A stretch of 10,228 nt of DNA. Source: Thermoplasmata archaeon (GTDB lineage Archaea > Thermoplasmatota > Thermoplasmata > UBA184). The notes beneath the pieces are model-generated. The model worked only from the letters and a program-made list of their open reading frames with translations, did not search any database and was not told the origin of the DNA. Of this stretch, positions 1 to 6,552 are shown in pieces; the stretch's first letter is position 1, and each line of letters opens with the position of its first letter. The translations under genes and the position numbers were made by a program. The DNA lies in assembly GCA_021827545.1 (NCBI GenBank), contig JAKAVH010000261.1, positions 1 through 10,228 on the forward strand. Direction: 5' to 3'.

Positions 1-4
1 GCGG

Positions 5-346
5 TTAGACGATGTTCGCGCGCGCCTCGCGGATCCGGGCGACGATGGGGAACTTGCGGCGGCGCAGCTCCGCCTCCCAGGCAGCGATATCCGTGACCCG
101 GAACCCGAGATGGTCGAACTCGGTGCCGCGCCGGAACGGTTCGTAGAACGTGTTCGAGCGCGGGTAATAGTTCAGCTCGAGCCGCTGCACCGCCCCCGGA
201 AAGGACAGCTGGACCCACTTCCCCCCATGGCCCATCACGCCCCGTCGGTGCACGCGGAAACCCAGCCTCCGGTAGAAGCTCAGCGACCGCGCGAGATTGC
301 GGACCCTGAGTCCGCTGTAGACGAACTCGACTTTGACAGCGACCAC
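5..346 (-). CDS. VOC (glyoxalase/bleomycin-resistance fold) protein, C-terminally short
   Basis: A 113-residue protein of the vicinal oxygen chelate superfamily, known for metal-dependent lyases, isomerases, dioxygenases and resistance proteins; the substrate here is unknown. Visible landmarks are the first strand and helix (SGLRVRNLARSLSFYRRLGF, residues 11-30), an HGGKWVQL strand (40-47), LELNYYP with the metal-ligand Glu57, and FDHLGFRV with the ligand His79. The usual first-strand His is a Tyr (Tyr10). The start is a GTG placed about 27 bases after a TATA-like box, so the transcript is probably leaderless. The protein ends with ARANIV then TAA, exactly where members of the family normally continue into a last strand of the type YVxDPDGxxIEL carrying the fourth ligand. 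It may therefore be truncated or shifted; the bases needed to test this lie outside the window. The family call is firm, the activity is not. Confidence 0.85.
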   Translation of the reverse strand: MVAVKVEFVYSGLRVRNLARSLSFYRRLGFRVHRRGVMGHGGKWVQLSFPGAVQRLELNYYPRSNTFYEPFRRGTEFDHLGFRVTDIAAWEAELRRRKFPIVARIREARANIV

Positions 347-369
347 AAGCCCGGTAACCCCATTCGGGC

Positions 370-376
370 ATTATAG
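370..376 (-). promoter_or_regulatory. TATA-like box for the VOC gene
   Basis: On the minus strand the bases read CTATAAT inside AGTACTATAATGCC, an AT-rich island in GC-rich DNA. Its centre is about 27 bases before the GTG start at 346, the spacing expected for an archaeal TATA box driving a leaderless transcript. It suggests that the VOC gene can be transcribed separately from the exporter genes upstream of it. Confidence 0.55.
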
Positions 377-429
377 TACTCGCCGAAGGACGAGGCCGCC
401 GCTCGCGGGGGGACCTCCAAGGGAACGGA

Positions 430-443
430 GGACCGCGCGGTCC
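430..443. repeat. 14-bp perfect palindrome between permease and VOC gene
   Basis: The sequence GGACCGCGCGGTCC equals its own reverse complement. It lies in the 144-base gap between the permease stop and the VOC start. It could be an operator or a small hairpin after the exporter transcript, but in DNA this rich in G and C about one such palindrome per 10 kb is expected by chance. There is no T tract next to it, so a terminator call is not supported. Confidence 0.2.
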
Positions 444-490
444 GTCCCCGCGCGATCCGACCTCGCTGTCGGCAGGGTGGAAAGGCGGCG

Positions 491-1354
491 TTAGTACGTC
501 GCGACCGTGCCCTCTTCCTTGGTGAGACGGAGCATCCGTCCGAGCAACCAGAGACCCAGCGGGAGCGTGATCACCGAGTAGAGCGCCATCCAGCCCAGGT
601 CGGGCGCCACCGTCGCGAAGGTTGCACCGGCGAGGAGGGCCGGCCGGAGCGCGTCGAGCCCGAACGTGAGCGGTACCGAGTACGCGAGCCACTGGATCGC
701 ACGGGGCAGCACCGAGATCGGGAACAGGACGCCGGCAAAGAACTGAGTGAAGGTGGTGAAGAAGATCGCGACGGGATTGCCCTGCTTGGTCCAGAGGATG
801 AACGACACGGCCACCAGGCTGAGACCGGTACACGAGACCGCGAGAAGGACCGTCGCCAGGACCGCGACCCCCGGGTCGACGTTGGGGTGCACCCCCAACA
901 GGCCGACCCCCACCCCGAGGATGAGCACGGCTGCGATCAGGTTGAGGAGAATCCCGAAGACCGACGAGTAGAGGAGCACCCCTCCCGCGCTGGTGGGAGA
1001 GAGGAAGACCAGCTCGAGCGTGCCCATCGTTTGCTCCGAGCGGATCCGCTGAGCGAGCATGCCGACCAGGTTGCTGACGAAGCCCTGGAACGCGAGGCCG
1101 ACCACGAAGAAGTCGAGGTAGGAGGCCCCGTCGAGCGAGGGGAGGCTCCCGCCCGACACGCCGAGAAACGCCGACAGGAGAAAGTACAGGAAGACCGGCA
1201 CCAACCATCCCACCATCGTGAGCGCGACCTGAGCCCGGTAGCTCGCCCAGACCTTCCAGCCGCGGAGGTACGTGAACAGGTACAGCTTCCTCAGAATCGA
1301 GCGGGGATCGGGCGGCCGCACGTACGCCGATCTCACGGTCGCGGGGGCCGCCAT
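491..1354 (-). CDS. ABC-2 type exporter permease
   Basis: A 287-residue integral membrane protein, the transmembrane half of an ABC-2 (DrrB/NodJ-like) exporter. About six hydrophobic spans are visible, roughly at residues 43-64, 80-100, 126-153, 164-187, 196-215 and 252-272. The segment RSEQTMGTLE (105-114) matches the amphipathic coupling region after span two that contacts the ATPase in this family. The stretch from FFAGVLFPISVLP through LTFGLDALRPAL (205-241) is the typical ABC-2 membrane signature. The length is normal. The ATG follows directly on the TAG of the ATPase gene (TAGATG), so translation is almost certainly coupled and the two proteins form one transporter. The substrate cannot be read from the sequence; relatives export drugs, polysaccharides or lipids. 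The stop is TAA after the residues EEGTVATY. Confidence 0.92.
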   Translation of the reverse strand: MAAPATVRSAYVRPPDPRSILRKLYLFTYLRGWKVWASYRAQVALTMVGWLVPVFLYFLLSAFLGVSGGSLPSLDGASYLDFFVVGLAFQGFVSNLVGMLAQRIRSEQTMGTLELVFLSPTSAGGVLLYSSVFGILLNLIAAVLILGVGVGLLGVHPNVDPGVAVLATVLLAVSCTGLSLVAVSFILWTKQGNPVAIFFTTFTQFFAGVLFPISVLPRAIQWLAYSVPLTFGLDALRPALLAGATFATVAPDLGWMALYSVITLPLGLWLLGRMLRLTKEEGTVATY

Positions 1355-2374
1355 CTAGGGGACCGCCCCCTCGGACTCCCACGGATCGGCGTCGACCCGA
1401 CGCAGGAACTCCTCTTCCAGGACGAAGGGGCGCAGATCCAACTGCTCGACGTCAAGTCCGTCCTCCCAGCAGGCCTCCAGGACCGAACCGATGGCCCGTC
1501 GGAGGTCCGAGGACCACACCCGGAGCACGACCTGCCCCGCCTTCGCCTCCACCTCGGTGCGGAGGACCGCCCACGCGTCGAGCCGGCTCGCCCATCGCGC
1601 CACGGTCGCGGCGACGCGCGCCTCACTACCCCGAACGATCACACGCAGGCACGAGACCTCCGTGGCCGAAGGCGCGGGCCCGATGACCTCGAGATGTCCG
1701 TGCTGGATCATCGCCACCCGGTCGGCGAGTCGCTCGACGTCCACCAGGTTGTTCGCGCTCAGCACCACGGTCTGCCGGCGAGCCCGGCACTCGGTGAGCA
1801 CGATCCGGCGGACCTCCTCGGCCGACACCGGATCGAGGCTCGATGTCGGTTCATCGAGGAACAGCACGGGAGTGTCGAGGATGAACGCCCGGAGGAACTG
1901 GAGCTTGCGCTGGGTCCCGGTGCTGTAGGTCCGGTAGGGGCGACCCAACACCGCGTCGGTCAGCTCGAGCGCTTTCGCGATCGGCCGGGCCCGCTCCTCC
2001 ACCTCGTGGCGACCCATATTGTAAAGGCCGCAGAAAAACCGGAGGTTCTCCCATCCGGTGAGCCGGTAGTAGAAGCTTCGCTCGGAGTTCGTAACCAGCG
2101 CGACGCGTTCTCGCACCCGCGCCTCGTCCCTCACCACGTCGTACCCGAGAATGCGGGCGCTTCCCGAGGTCGGCATCAGTAGCGTCGAGAGCAGCTTGAG
2201 AAGCGTGGTCTTCCCGGCCCCATTGGGACCGATCAGGGCGAACACCTCGCCCGGCGCCACGTCGAACGAGGCCCGTTCCAGCGCCACGGTGGGCGGGCCG
2301 GGGGACGCCCAAGGCGTGGGCCGGTGCCCCGGGAACTCCTTGGTGAGCTCCCGGACCTCGATCGCGGAGGTCAT
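1355..2374 (-). CDS. ABC-2 exporter ATP-binding subunit (DrrA-like)
   Basis: A 339-residue cytoplasmic ATPase that powers the permease encoded directly after it. The Walker A motif GPNGAGKTT is at residues 49-57, an LTGWENL segment at 105-111, the signature YSTGTQRKL at 150-158 (a common variant of LSGGQ in this family), and Walker B VLFLDEPTSSLD at 170-181 with catalytic Glu175. Two positions are unusual. The Q-loop region reads VTNSERSFYY (94-103) with no obvious Gln. The H-loop region reads VVLSANNLVDVERLADRV (203-220), with Asn208 where the switch His normally sits. Residues from about 240 to 325 form a C-terminal extension ending in FVLEEEFLRRV, matching the DUF4162-type tail of DrrA proteins. 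The ATG at 2374 starts four residues before the first conserved strand. No clear TATA box was found upstream, so the gene may be co-transcribed with the symporter across 272 bases. Confidence 0.93.
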   Translation of the reverse strand: MTSAIEVRELTKEFPGHRPTPWASPGPPTVALERASFDVAPGEVFALIGPNGAGKTTLLKLLSTLLMPTSGSARILGYDVVRDEARVRERVALVTNSERSFYYRLTGWENLRFFCGLYNMGRHEVEERARPIAKALELTDAVLGRPYRTYSTGTQRKLQFLRAFILDTPVLFLDEPTSSLDPVSAEEVRRIVLTECRARRQTVVLSANNLVDVERLADRVAMIQHGHLEVIGPAPSATEVSCLRVIVRGSEARVAATVARWASRLDAWAVLRTEVEAKAGQVVLRVWSSDLRRAIGSVLEACWEDGLDVEQLDLRPFVLEEEFLRRVDADPWESEGAVP

Positions 2375-2646
2375 TGGACACGGCGACGAGCCGACGGAAC
2401 CTTTCGGCCCGAGCCGCGATCCTGATGACGAAGCCGACGGGCGCCCGCGAGCGCGACCGACCGTCCCTTACCCGACGAGACCATTCGAGAGCCACCGACG
2501 ACCACGGTCCGCCTTATCCCTTGCTCGCTGGAGTCGACGACCACCCCAGCGTAGGACCGCTCGATCGGCGACCGTTTCGGCCCGGGTCGCGAGGGAAACC
2601 GGGGGTCGGGAAGCTGCCCGTCCCGCCCGCCCCCGGTCGCGACGCC

Positions 2647-4155
2647 CTAGTCCGAGCTCGATGAGGGGGCCGGCGCGGGGGATCGTTGGACGGCCCAGGC
2701 GATGGCGCTCCCGACGAGGACGATCACCACGTTGACCGCGAGCGCCGTGAGACCGATGTACAGGAGACCGAACTGCGTGTTGTAGAGGGTGGTCGCCCAG
2801 GAGGAATAGTTGTTCGCGTACTCCATCAGGTAGAGGCCATAGCCGATCCCCGCGACCAGTCCTCCCATCAACGCGTACTTGTTGAGCCGCGCGGCAAAAA
2901 GCCCGAAGAACAGCGCCGGAAGTATCTGGAGGATGAGGACCCCTCCGAGCAGCTGCAGCTGGATGGCGTAGGTCGACGGGATCACGAAGACGAACCCGAG
3001 CGCGAGGAACTTGAAGACGACCGAGGACCACTTGGCGATCCTCGTCTCGGTGTGCGGTGGCATCGACTTCCAACCTTCCTTGATGATGTTCCGGGTCAGA
3101 AGGTTCGCCTGCGACATCGCCATGATCGTCGCGGGGACGAGGCCGCCGATGAAGATCCCGAGGAACGCGAGGCCCACCATCCAATCGGGGAGGCTGTAGA
3201 TGATGAGCCCGGGAACGACCTGGGTGCCGGCCGAGGCCGCGGGGAAGGTATGCACGTAGGCGAGCGCGGCGGGGACACCGTAGATGATTACGCCGAACAG
3301 GGCGAGTCCTGCGAGGCCCAGGCCGTAGAGGGGAAGGATCGCCGTGCTCCGTCTCAGGATCTTCTTGTTCTGTGCGCTGAGAACGCCGTTCACGGCGTGC
3401 GGATACAGATAGAGGGCCAGCGCGCTCATCACGAAGAGGCTCCCGTACGCATTGTACAGCTTGCTCGGGAGAGTGACCGCCGCGGGGTGCGCCGCGAAAG
3501 CGCCCGCGATGTCCCCCTTGCTGGCGACGACCACGATCACCGCGATCACGGTGATGAAGATCAGCACGTCCTTCATCACGGCCGTGAGGGTGGCGCCGCG
3601 GAGCCCGCTCGTCCACGTGAACGCGGCCAGGATCAGGAAGGCGATGACCAACGCCACCTCGCTGACCGTGCTCGCGTCCGAGGTGCCCGAGAGCATCGCG
3701 ACGAGCACCGCCTGCATGCCCACGATCTGCAGGGCGATGTACGGCAGCTCTGCGACGATGCCGGTCGCCGCGACCATCATCGACAGGGAACGGCTGTTGA
3801 ATCGGTCCTTGATCAGGTCGGAGGCGGTGATGTAACCCTTCTTACGGGAGATCTCCCAGATCCGGGGCATCGCGAGCAACGCGATGCCGAAGGTGATCGC
3901 CACGTAGGGCACGGCATAGAAGAAGATCGACCCCTTCGCGTACACGGAGGAGGGGACCGCGATGAATGTATACGCCGTATACAGGTCCGCCCCCACGAGG
4001 AAGAACATCAGCCAAGTGCCCAGCCGACGTCCCGCGAGGGCCCACTCGTGCATCGTGCGCAGGTCCCCCCTGCGCCAGAAGGCTGCCCCGAAGCCCAGCG
4101 CCGCGAAGACCGCGAAGAGCGTGAGGAAGACGATCCAAGAGGCGCTGTCCCACAC
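2647..4155 (-). CDS. SSS-family solute symporter, MctP-like (probable monocarboxylate uptake)
   Basis: A 502-residue polytopic protein of the sodium:solute symporter family with about 13 predicted spans, the usual architecture. Landmarks are FFLVGADLYTAYTFIAVPSS (51-70), GYITASDLIKDRF (107-119), SGLRGATLTAVMKDVLIF (183-200) and PATIMAMSQANLLTRNI (341-357). The combination of the LYTAYTFIAVP segment, the ANLLTRNI segment and an upstream DUF3311 gene is typical of the MctP-like branch, whose studied bacterial members take up lactate, pyruvate, propionate and similar acids. The substrate here is inferred, and the coupling ion could be sodium or proton. The tail is a short Pro/Ser-rich cytoplasmic end (PAPAPSSSSD). 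The start is a GTG preceded by GGAG, which overlaps the stop of the upstream gene, with a 9-base spacer; this fixes the start and indicates translational coupling. Confidence 0.93.
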   Translation of the reverse strand: MWDSASWIVFLTLFAVFAALGFGAAFWRRGDLRTMHEWALAGRRLGTWLMFFLVGADLYTAYTFIAVPSSVYAKGSIFFYAVPYVAITFGIALLAMPRIWEISRKKGYITASDLIKDRFNSRSLSMMVAATGIVAELPYIALQIVGMQAVLVAMLSGTSDASTVSEVALVIAFLILAAFTWTSGLRGATLTAVMKDVLIFITVIAVIVVVASKGDIAGAFAAHPAAVTLPSKLYNAYGSLFVMSALALYLYPHAVNGVLSAQNKKILRRSTAILPLYGLGLAGLALFGVIIYGVPAALAYVHTFPAASAGTQVVPGLIIYSLPDWMVGLAFLGIFIGGLVPATIMAMSQANLLTRNIIKEGWKSMPPHTETRIAKWSSVVFKFLALGFVFVIPSTYAIQLQLLGGVLILQILPALFFGLFAARLNKYALMGGLVAGIGYGLYLMEYANNYSSWATTLYNTQFGLLYIGLTALAVNVVIVLVGSAIAWAVQRSPAPAPSSSSD

Positions 4156-4161
4156 GGCAGC

Positions 4162-4380
4162 TCACTCCGATTTCGTCGGCGCGCTCGGTGCGCCCCAGTC
4201 GATCAGGACGGCCGCCACCAAGAACAGCAGCGCGGAGAGTCCCAGCCAGAGCGTCTGCCACCAGTAGAAGAACGGCAGACCCCCGAGCGCGGGGGTGGCC
4301 TTATCGTAGGTGGGCATCGACAGATACACGGCGATCGGGATGACGATCAGGATGCCGGCCACGATATACCGAGGTTTCAT
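4162..4380 (-). CDS. Small DUF3311-type membrane subunit of the symporter
   Basis: A 72-residue protein with two transmembrane segments, YIVAGILIVIPIAVYLSMP and FFYWWQTLWLGLSALLFLVA, joined by a short loop with the sequence TPALGGLPFFYWWQ. This is the DUF3311 pattern: a helix, a Gly-Leu-Pro-Phe-Phe-Tyr-Trp-Trp turn and a second helix, encoded immediately before SSS-type symporters of the MctP kind. It is thought to be an accessory subunit of the transporter, but its role is not established. It ends 6 bases before the symporter start. I chose the ATG at 4380 because a weak TATA-like box places transcription start near 4393. An in-frame TTG at 4401 would add seven residues and lies upstream of that point. 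Confidence 0.87.
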   Translation of the reverse strand: MKPRYIVAGILIVIPIAVYLSMPTYDKATPALGGLPFFYWWQTLWLGLSALLFLVAAVLIDWGAPSAPTKSE

Positions 4381-4685
4381 CACGCCCAGAATTGGCTCCA
4401 AGAACAGATTCCGCTTATTGAACCTTCCGCAAGCGCCTTACACCCTTCGGACGACGGTCGGCGCGCCGGGGGAGTCGCTCCGTGGATCGCCCTACCCTTT
4501 CTCGTTCCAAGGTCGCTCGGGTGACCCAGAGACCACCCACCTCCGGATGGCCCGGTACCGGCCGGGGCCTCCCGTCCCCTGCCGCCCGCAGGAAGCGGTC
4601 CCCCGACCTCGCCTTCTTCCACCTCAGCGATCCCGCCTCCGACGCGAACGATCACCCCCCTACAGCGCACGCCTCGCGCTCCTCG
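4381..4685. other. Non-coding stretch between the symporter operon and the pilin-like gene
   Basis: These 305 bases contain the tentative symporter promoter at the left end and the 3' side of the pilin-like gene at the right. Open frames on both strands translate to low-complexity Arg/Pro/Gly-rich sequence without hydrophobic cores or motifs. I see no RNA gene, repeat or terminator-like T tract. The plus strand is mildly pyrimidine-rich (for example CCCTACCCTTTCTCGTTCC near 4491). Confidence 0.5.
4414..4422 (-). promoter_or_regulatory. Weak TATA-like box for the DUF3311-symporter operon
   Basis: The minus strand reads TTCAATAAG in otherwise GC-rich sequence, about 38 bases before the ATG at 4380. 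An archaeal start site about 25 bases downstream would leave a leader of roughly 12 bases. The match to the archaeal TATA consensus is partial, so this is a tentative assignment. Confidence 0.35.
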
Positions 4686-4955
4686 CTACCGGTCCCTGGG
4701 CGCGCCGACGCCCAATGCGGTCGGGCTCGCGGTGCTGTTCCCGTGCCCCGAGCACTCCGGCATCCCGGGCGGCGAGCAGCTGTGCAGCGTCGACGTGCTC
4801 GCGCCCATATGCCCGACCTCCGAGAGCACGGCGTAGCCGACGCCTCCGATCACGACCGCCACCGATGCCAGGAGCACCGCCCCCGCCATCGCGGCCATCC
4901 CGCGCGATCCGCTTCCGCTCCGTAGGGCGCGCCTTCCGAACCGGCCTTGCTTCAT
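4686..4955 (-). CDS. Short single-span protein, possible archaeal type IV pilin-like
   Basis: An 89-residue protein: a basic N-terminus (MKQGRFGRRALRSGSGSRG), one strong hydrophobic helix (residues 20-44, with LLASVAVVIGGVGYAVL at its core), then a short polar tail with two cysteines (CSPPGMPEC) and Ser/Gly/Pro residues. The basic SRG just before a hydrophobic helix resembles the class III (prepilin peptidase) signal of archaeal pilins, which is followed by a helix of similar composition. This would make it a very small pilin or pilin-like surface protein. A plain membrane-anchored microprotein is the alternative. I chose the ATG at 4955, which has a G-rich stretch (GGGGGT) 9 bases upstream and better codon bias after it. 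A second in-frame ATG at 5018 lies about 23 bases after a TATA-like box and could be a leaderless start giving 110 residues. Confidence 0.6.
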   Translation of the reverse strand: MKQGRFGRRALRSGSGSRGMAAMAGAVLLASVAVVIGGVGYAVLSEVGHMGASTSTLHSCSPPGMPECSGHGNSTASPTALGVGAPRDR

Positions 4956-5035
4956 GGTTTCTGGACCCCCGCTCTTCCACCTAGTCTGGGCCCGGAAGGG
5001 AAGAAAAACGCTAGGCATCCTCCCGTCCCAAGGTC

Positions 5036-5046
5036 GGATATACTCT
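5036..5046 (-). promoter_or_regulatory. TATA-like box for the pilin-like gene
   Basis: On the minus strand the bases read GAGTATATCC, centred near 5041. Transcription would begin near 5015, close to the upstream ATG at 5018 and about 60 bases before the ATG at 4955. Together with the plus-strand TATA box at 5107 it makes the 5019-5143 interval a divergent promoter region. Confidence 0.5.
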
Positions 5047-5106
5047 TCCGCTCGGGGCCCGTGAGATCGTGACCGCGGCGCCGTCGACCCGTGGGCCCTC
5101 GTGCAA

Positions 5107-5125
5107 TTTAATATATATACTTAAA
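5107..5125 (+). promoter_or_regulatory. Strong TATA box of the nucleotidyltransferase operon
   Basis: The run TTTAATATATATACTTAAA is the longest AT-only-like island in the window, apart from a single C. The start ATG at 5144 lies about 30 bases after the core, so the transcript should be leaderless or have only a few leader bases. The alternating TA core is nearly symmetric and would also be a good target for an AT-hook protein such as the one the first gene may encode; autoregulation is an inference. Confidence 0.75.
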
Positions 5126-5143
5126 AACCAGTGGTACCCCGGG

Positions 5144-5710
5144 ATGAGACTCGAGACCAGCCTGAGACGAGAGCCCGGCGAGCGGCCGCTCCCGGCCGAG
5201 ATGCTCCTCCCGTCGCGCCGCGCGCGTGGCCGGCCCCACAAGGAACTGCGCCCCCGGGTCCGCTCGGCCGAAGACGTCGACCGCCTCCGCCGGCGCCACG
5301 TTCCGGCGTTCCTCTTGACCTCGGAGCTGGTGAGTCGGGCCGGCTACGCCGTGCGCTTTCGTCCCTGGCTCGTACTGCCCGAGGAACTCCGATCGGCGGT
5401 GGAATCGGAGTATCGCATCCTCCCGGTCCGGGACTCCGAGGCGCTCCGGGAGCCCGGGGTCGTCGAGCTCGTCGCGCTGCTCCTTCGTTTCGACCCCTTG
5501 GCCGCGCGCATGGTCGCAGTGCGGAACCGTGGGCGGATCGACCCTCATGAACTCTACCGGCGGGTCCGCAACGAAGGGCTCGAGAGACCGGCGACCAAGG
5601 TCCGTCTACAGGAACTCGCCCCGGCGATACCGCGGATCGGCGAAGCGCTCGCCCAGGAGGAGCTGAAATGGATCGAGCGGAACAATCCCCCCCCCGAGGG
5701 CCACCCGTGA
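5144..5710 (+). CDS. Unrecognised 188-residue protein with AT-hook-like motif; partner of the nucleotidyltransferase
   Basis: I do not recognise the family. The N-terminal 50 residues are basic and contain RRARGRPHKELRPR (residues 25-38), whose RGRP core matches an AT-hook minor-groove-binding motif. The remainder is a predicted alpha/beta region (AFLLTSELVSRAGYAVRFRP, then YRILPVRDSEAL) followed by helices (VVELVALLLRFDPLAARMVAV and ELYRRV). It has no membrane segment or signal peptide. The ATG at 5144 is chosen because the TATA box lies about 30 bases upstream; in-frame codons before it overlap that box. The last 43 bases overlap the nucleotidyltransferase gene if that starts at 5668, so the two are surely co-expressed. 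By position, as the first gene of a pair with a minimal nucleotidyltransferase, it could be an antitoxin or autoregulator. That is inference from layout, not homology. Confidence 0.78.
   Translation: MRLETSLRREPGERPLPAEMLLPSRRARGRPHKELRPRVRSAEDVDRLRRRHVPAFLLTSELVSRAGYAVRFRPWLVLPEELRSAVESEYRILPVRDSEALREPGVVELVALLLRFDPLAARMVAVRNRGRIDPHELYRRVRNEGLERPATKVRLQELAPAIPRIGEALAQEELKWIERNNPPPEGHP
5655..5660 (+). promoter_or_regulatory. Shine-Dalgarno site inside the upstream gene
   Basis: AGGAGG is a near-perfect complement to the 16S rRNA end and lies 7 bases before the ATG at 5668. It supports that start for the nucleotidyltransferase even though it sits within the coding end of the first gene. A second, weaker site (GAGGG at 5696-5700) precedes a GTG at 5707. 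Confidence 0.6.
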
Positions 5711-6294
5711 CCGAACCCGAGGTCGCGGGAGCGGACTCGATCCTCCGTCGGTCACAGATCCGGTACGTCGTGGTCGGAGGTCAGGCCGTGGCCCGAGAAG
5801 CGGCCACGGCGACCCACGACGTGGACGTGCTCGTGGCGACCGCCGATTTCGACCGGACCGTCCTTCGTCTCCAGCAAGACCCGGAGCTCACCTTCGACTG
5901 GAAGGACGGGAAGCTCGCGCGCTTTCGGATCCGGTCCTTGGGAGGCGTGCCACTCGACGTGCTGAACGCGGTGCTGTTCTCGGGTCCGCGCAGTGGTGAG
6001 GAGTTCTTCGACTACCTGCTGCACGAGGCCTCCACGGAGGTCGACGGCATTGCCTACGCTACGCCGGAGATGGTCTGGTACACCCGCCTGTTGACCAAGC
6101 GCTGGAAAGCCTACGCGGAGAAGATCGTCACCAATGTGATCGACGGCCTCGGCTCGCACCGGCTGCGCGGCGTCGAGGAGATCGCCCGTCGGTTCGGGCA
6201 GGATGTCACCATCAAGACGCGGCTCGCGTATGTCCGCAACGAGCTGTCCCGCCCCGAGGTGCGCTCCTTGCTAGAGGGCGACCAGCGACGGTAG
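5668..6294 (+). CDS. Minimal nucleotidyltransferase (AbiEii/MNT-like fold)
   Basis: A 208-residue protein with the polymerase-beta-type nucleotidyltransferase core. RYVVVGGQAVAREA (residues 32-45) carries the GG motif, THDVDVLVAT (49-58) carries the paired metal-binding Asp51 and Asp53, and VPLDVLNAVLF (94-104) supplies a third acidic residue, Asp98. The C-terminal half, from TPEMVWYTRLLTKRWKAYAE (132-151) onward, is helical, as in AbiEii-type and stand-alone proteins that transfer a nucleotide to RNA, protein or a small molecule. All catalytic positions are present, so the protein is probably active. The ATG at 5668 has a perfect AGGAGG site. A GTG at 5707 would give the common 4-base overlap with the upstream stop and drop 13 low-complexity residues. 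Many such genes are toxins paired with an upstream antitoxin; others are housekeeping or resistance enzymes. The partner is not a known antitoxin, so the role stays open. Confidence 0.85.
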   Translation: MDRAEQSPPRGPPVTEPEVAGADSILRRSQIRYVVVGGQAVAREAATATHDVDVLVATADFDRTVLRLQQDPELTFDWKDGKLARFRIRSLGGVPLDVLNAVLFSGPRSGEEFFDYLLHEASTEVDGIAYATPEMVWYTRLLTKRWKAYAEKIVTNVIDGLGSHRLRGVEEIARRFGQDVTIKTRLAYVRNELSRPEVRSLLEGDQRR

Positions 6295-6552
6295 TCGCAC
6301 CGGCTCCCGGCGAGAGCTTTCCGGCAGGGGGCCGGGAAGCCGCCCATCCTGCGGCCGCCGGGCGACCGACGAGTCTTGGCTGGCGCCGCGGCCAGCATCC
6401 CCCATCACGAATCGGGGAGCGAATACCGGCCGACGTAGCCCCCGAACTTCGGGTTCGGCGGGCCCCGCTCACCACCGTGCCGGCCCGGGGGCTCGCGTCC
6501 CCTTCGGCGGGCGCGCATGACGGTGGGAGTCCGCGGGTCGACCGGCGGCGGT

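Noticed and set aside
430..443. The 14-bp palindrome as a regulatory site
   Set aside because: Perfect palindromes of this length are expected about once per 10 kb in DNA this GC-rich, and its position is not tied to a promoter. Kept only as a low-confidence repeat.
887..2182. A 431-codon plus-strand open frame antisense to the ABC exporter genes
   Set aside because: It has the same charged, repetitive composition and overlaps two well-supported minus-strand genes with canonical motifs.
2686..4524. A 612-codon plus-strand open frame antisense to the symporter
   Set aside because: Its translation is a charged Asp/Glu/Arg/His-rich string without hydrophobic cores, as expected from the complement of a membrane-protein gene in GC-rich DNA. 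The minus strand encodes a clear SSS symporter.
6430..6480. Possible tRNA: GGGTTCGG resembling a T-loop followed by GCTCACCA
   Set aside because: No complementary 5' acceptor half (AGCGGGG) lies within tRNA distance, and no D-arm or anticodon arm could be drawn on either strand.
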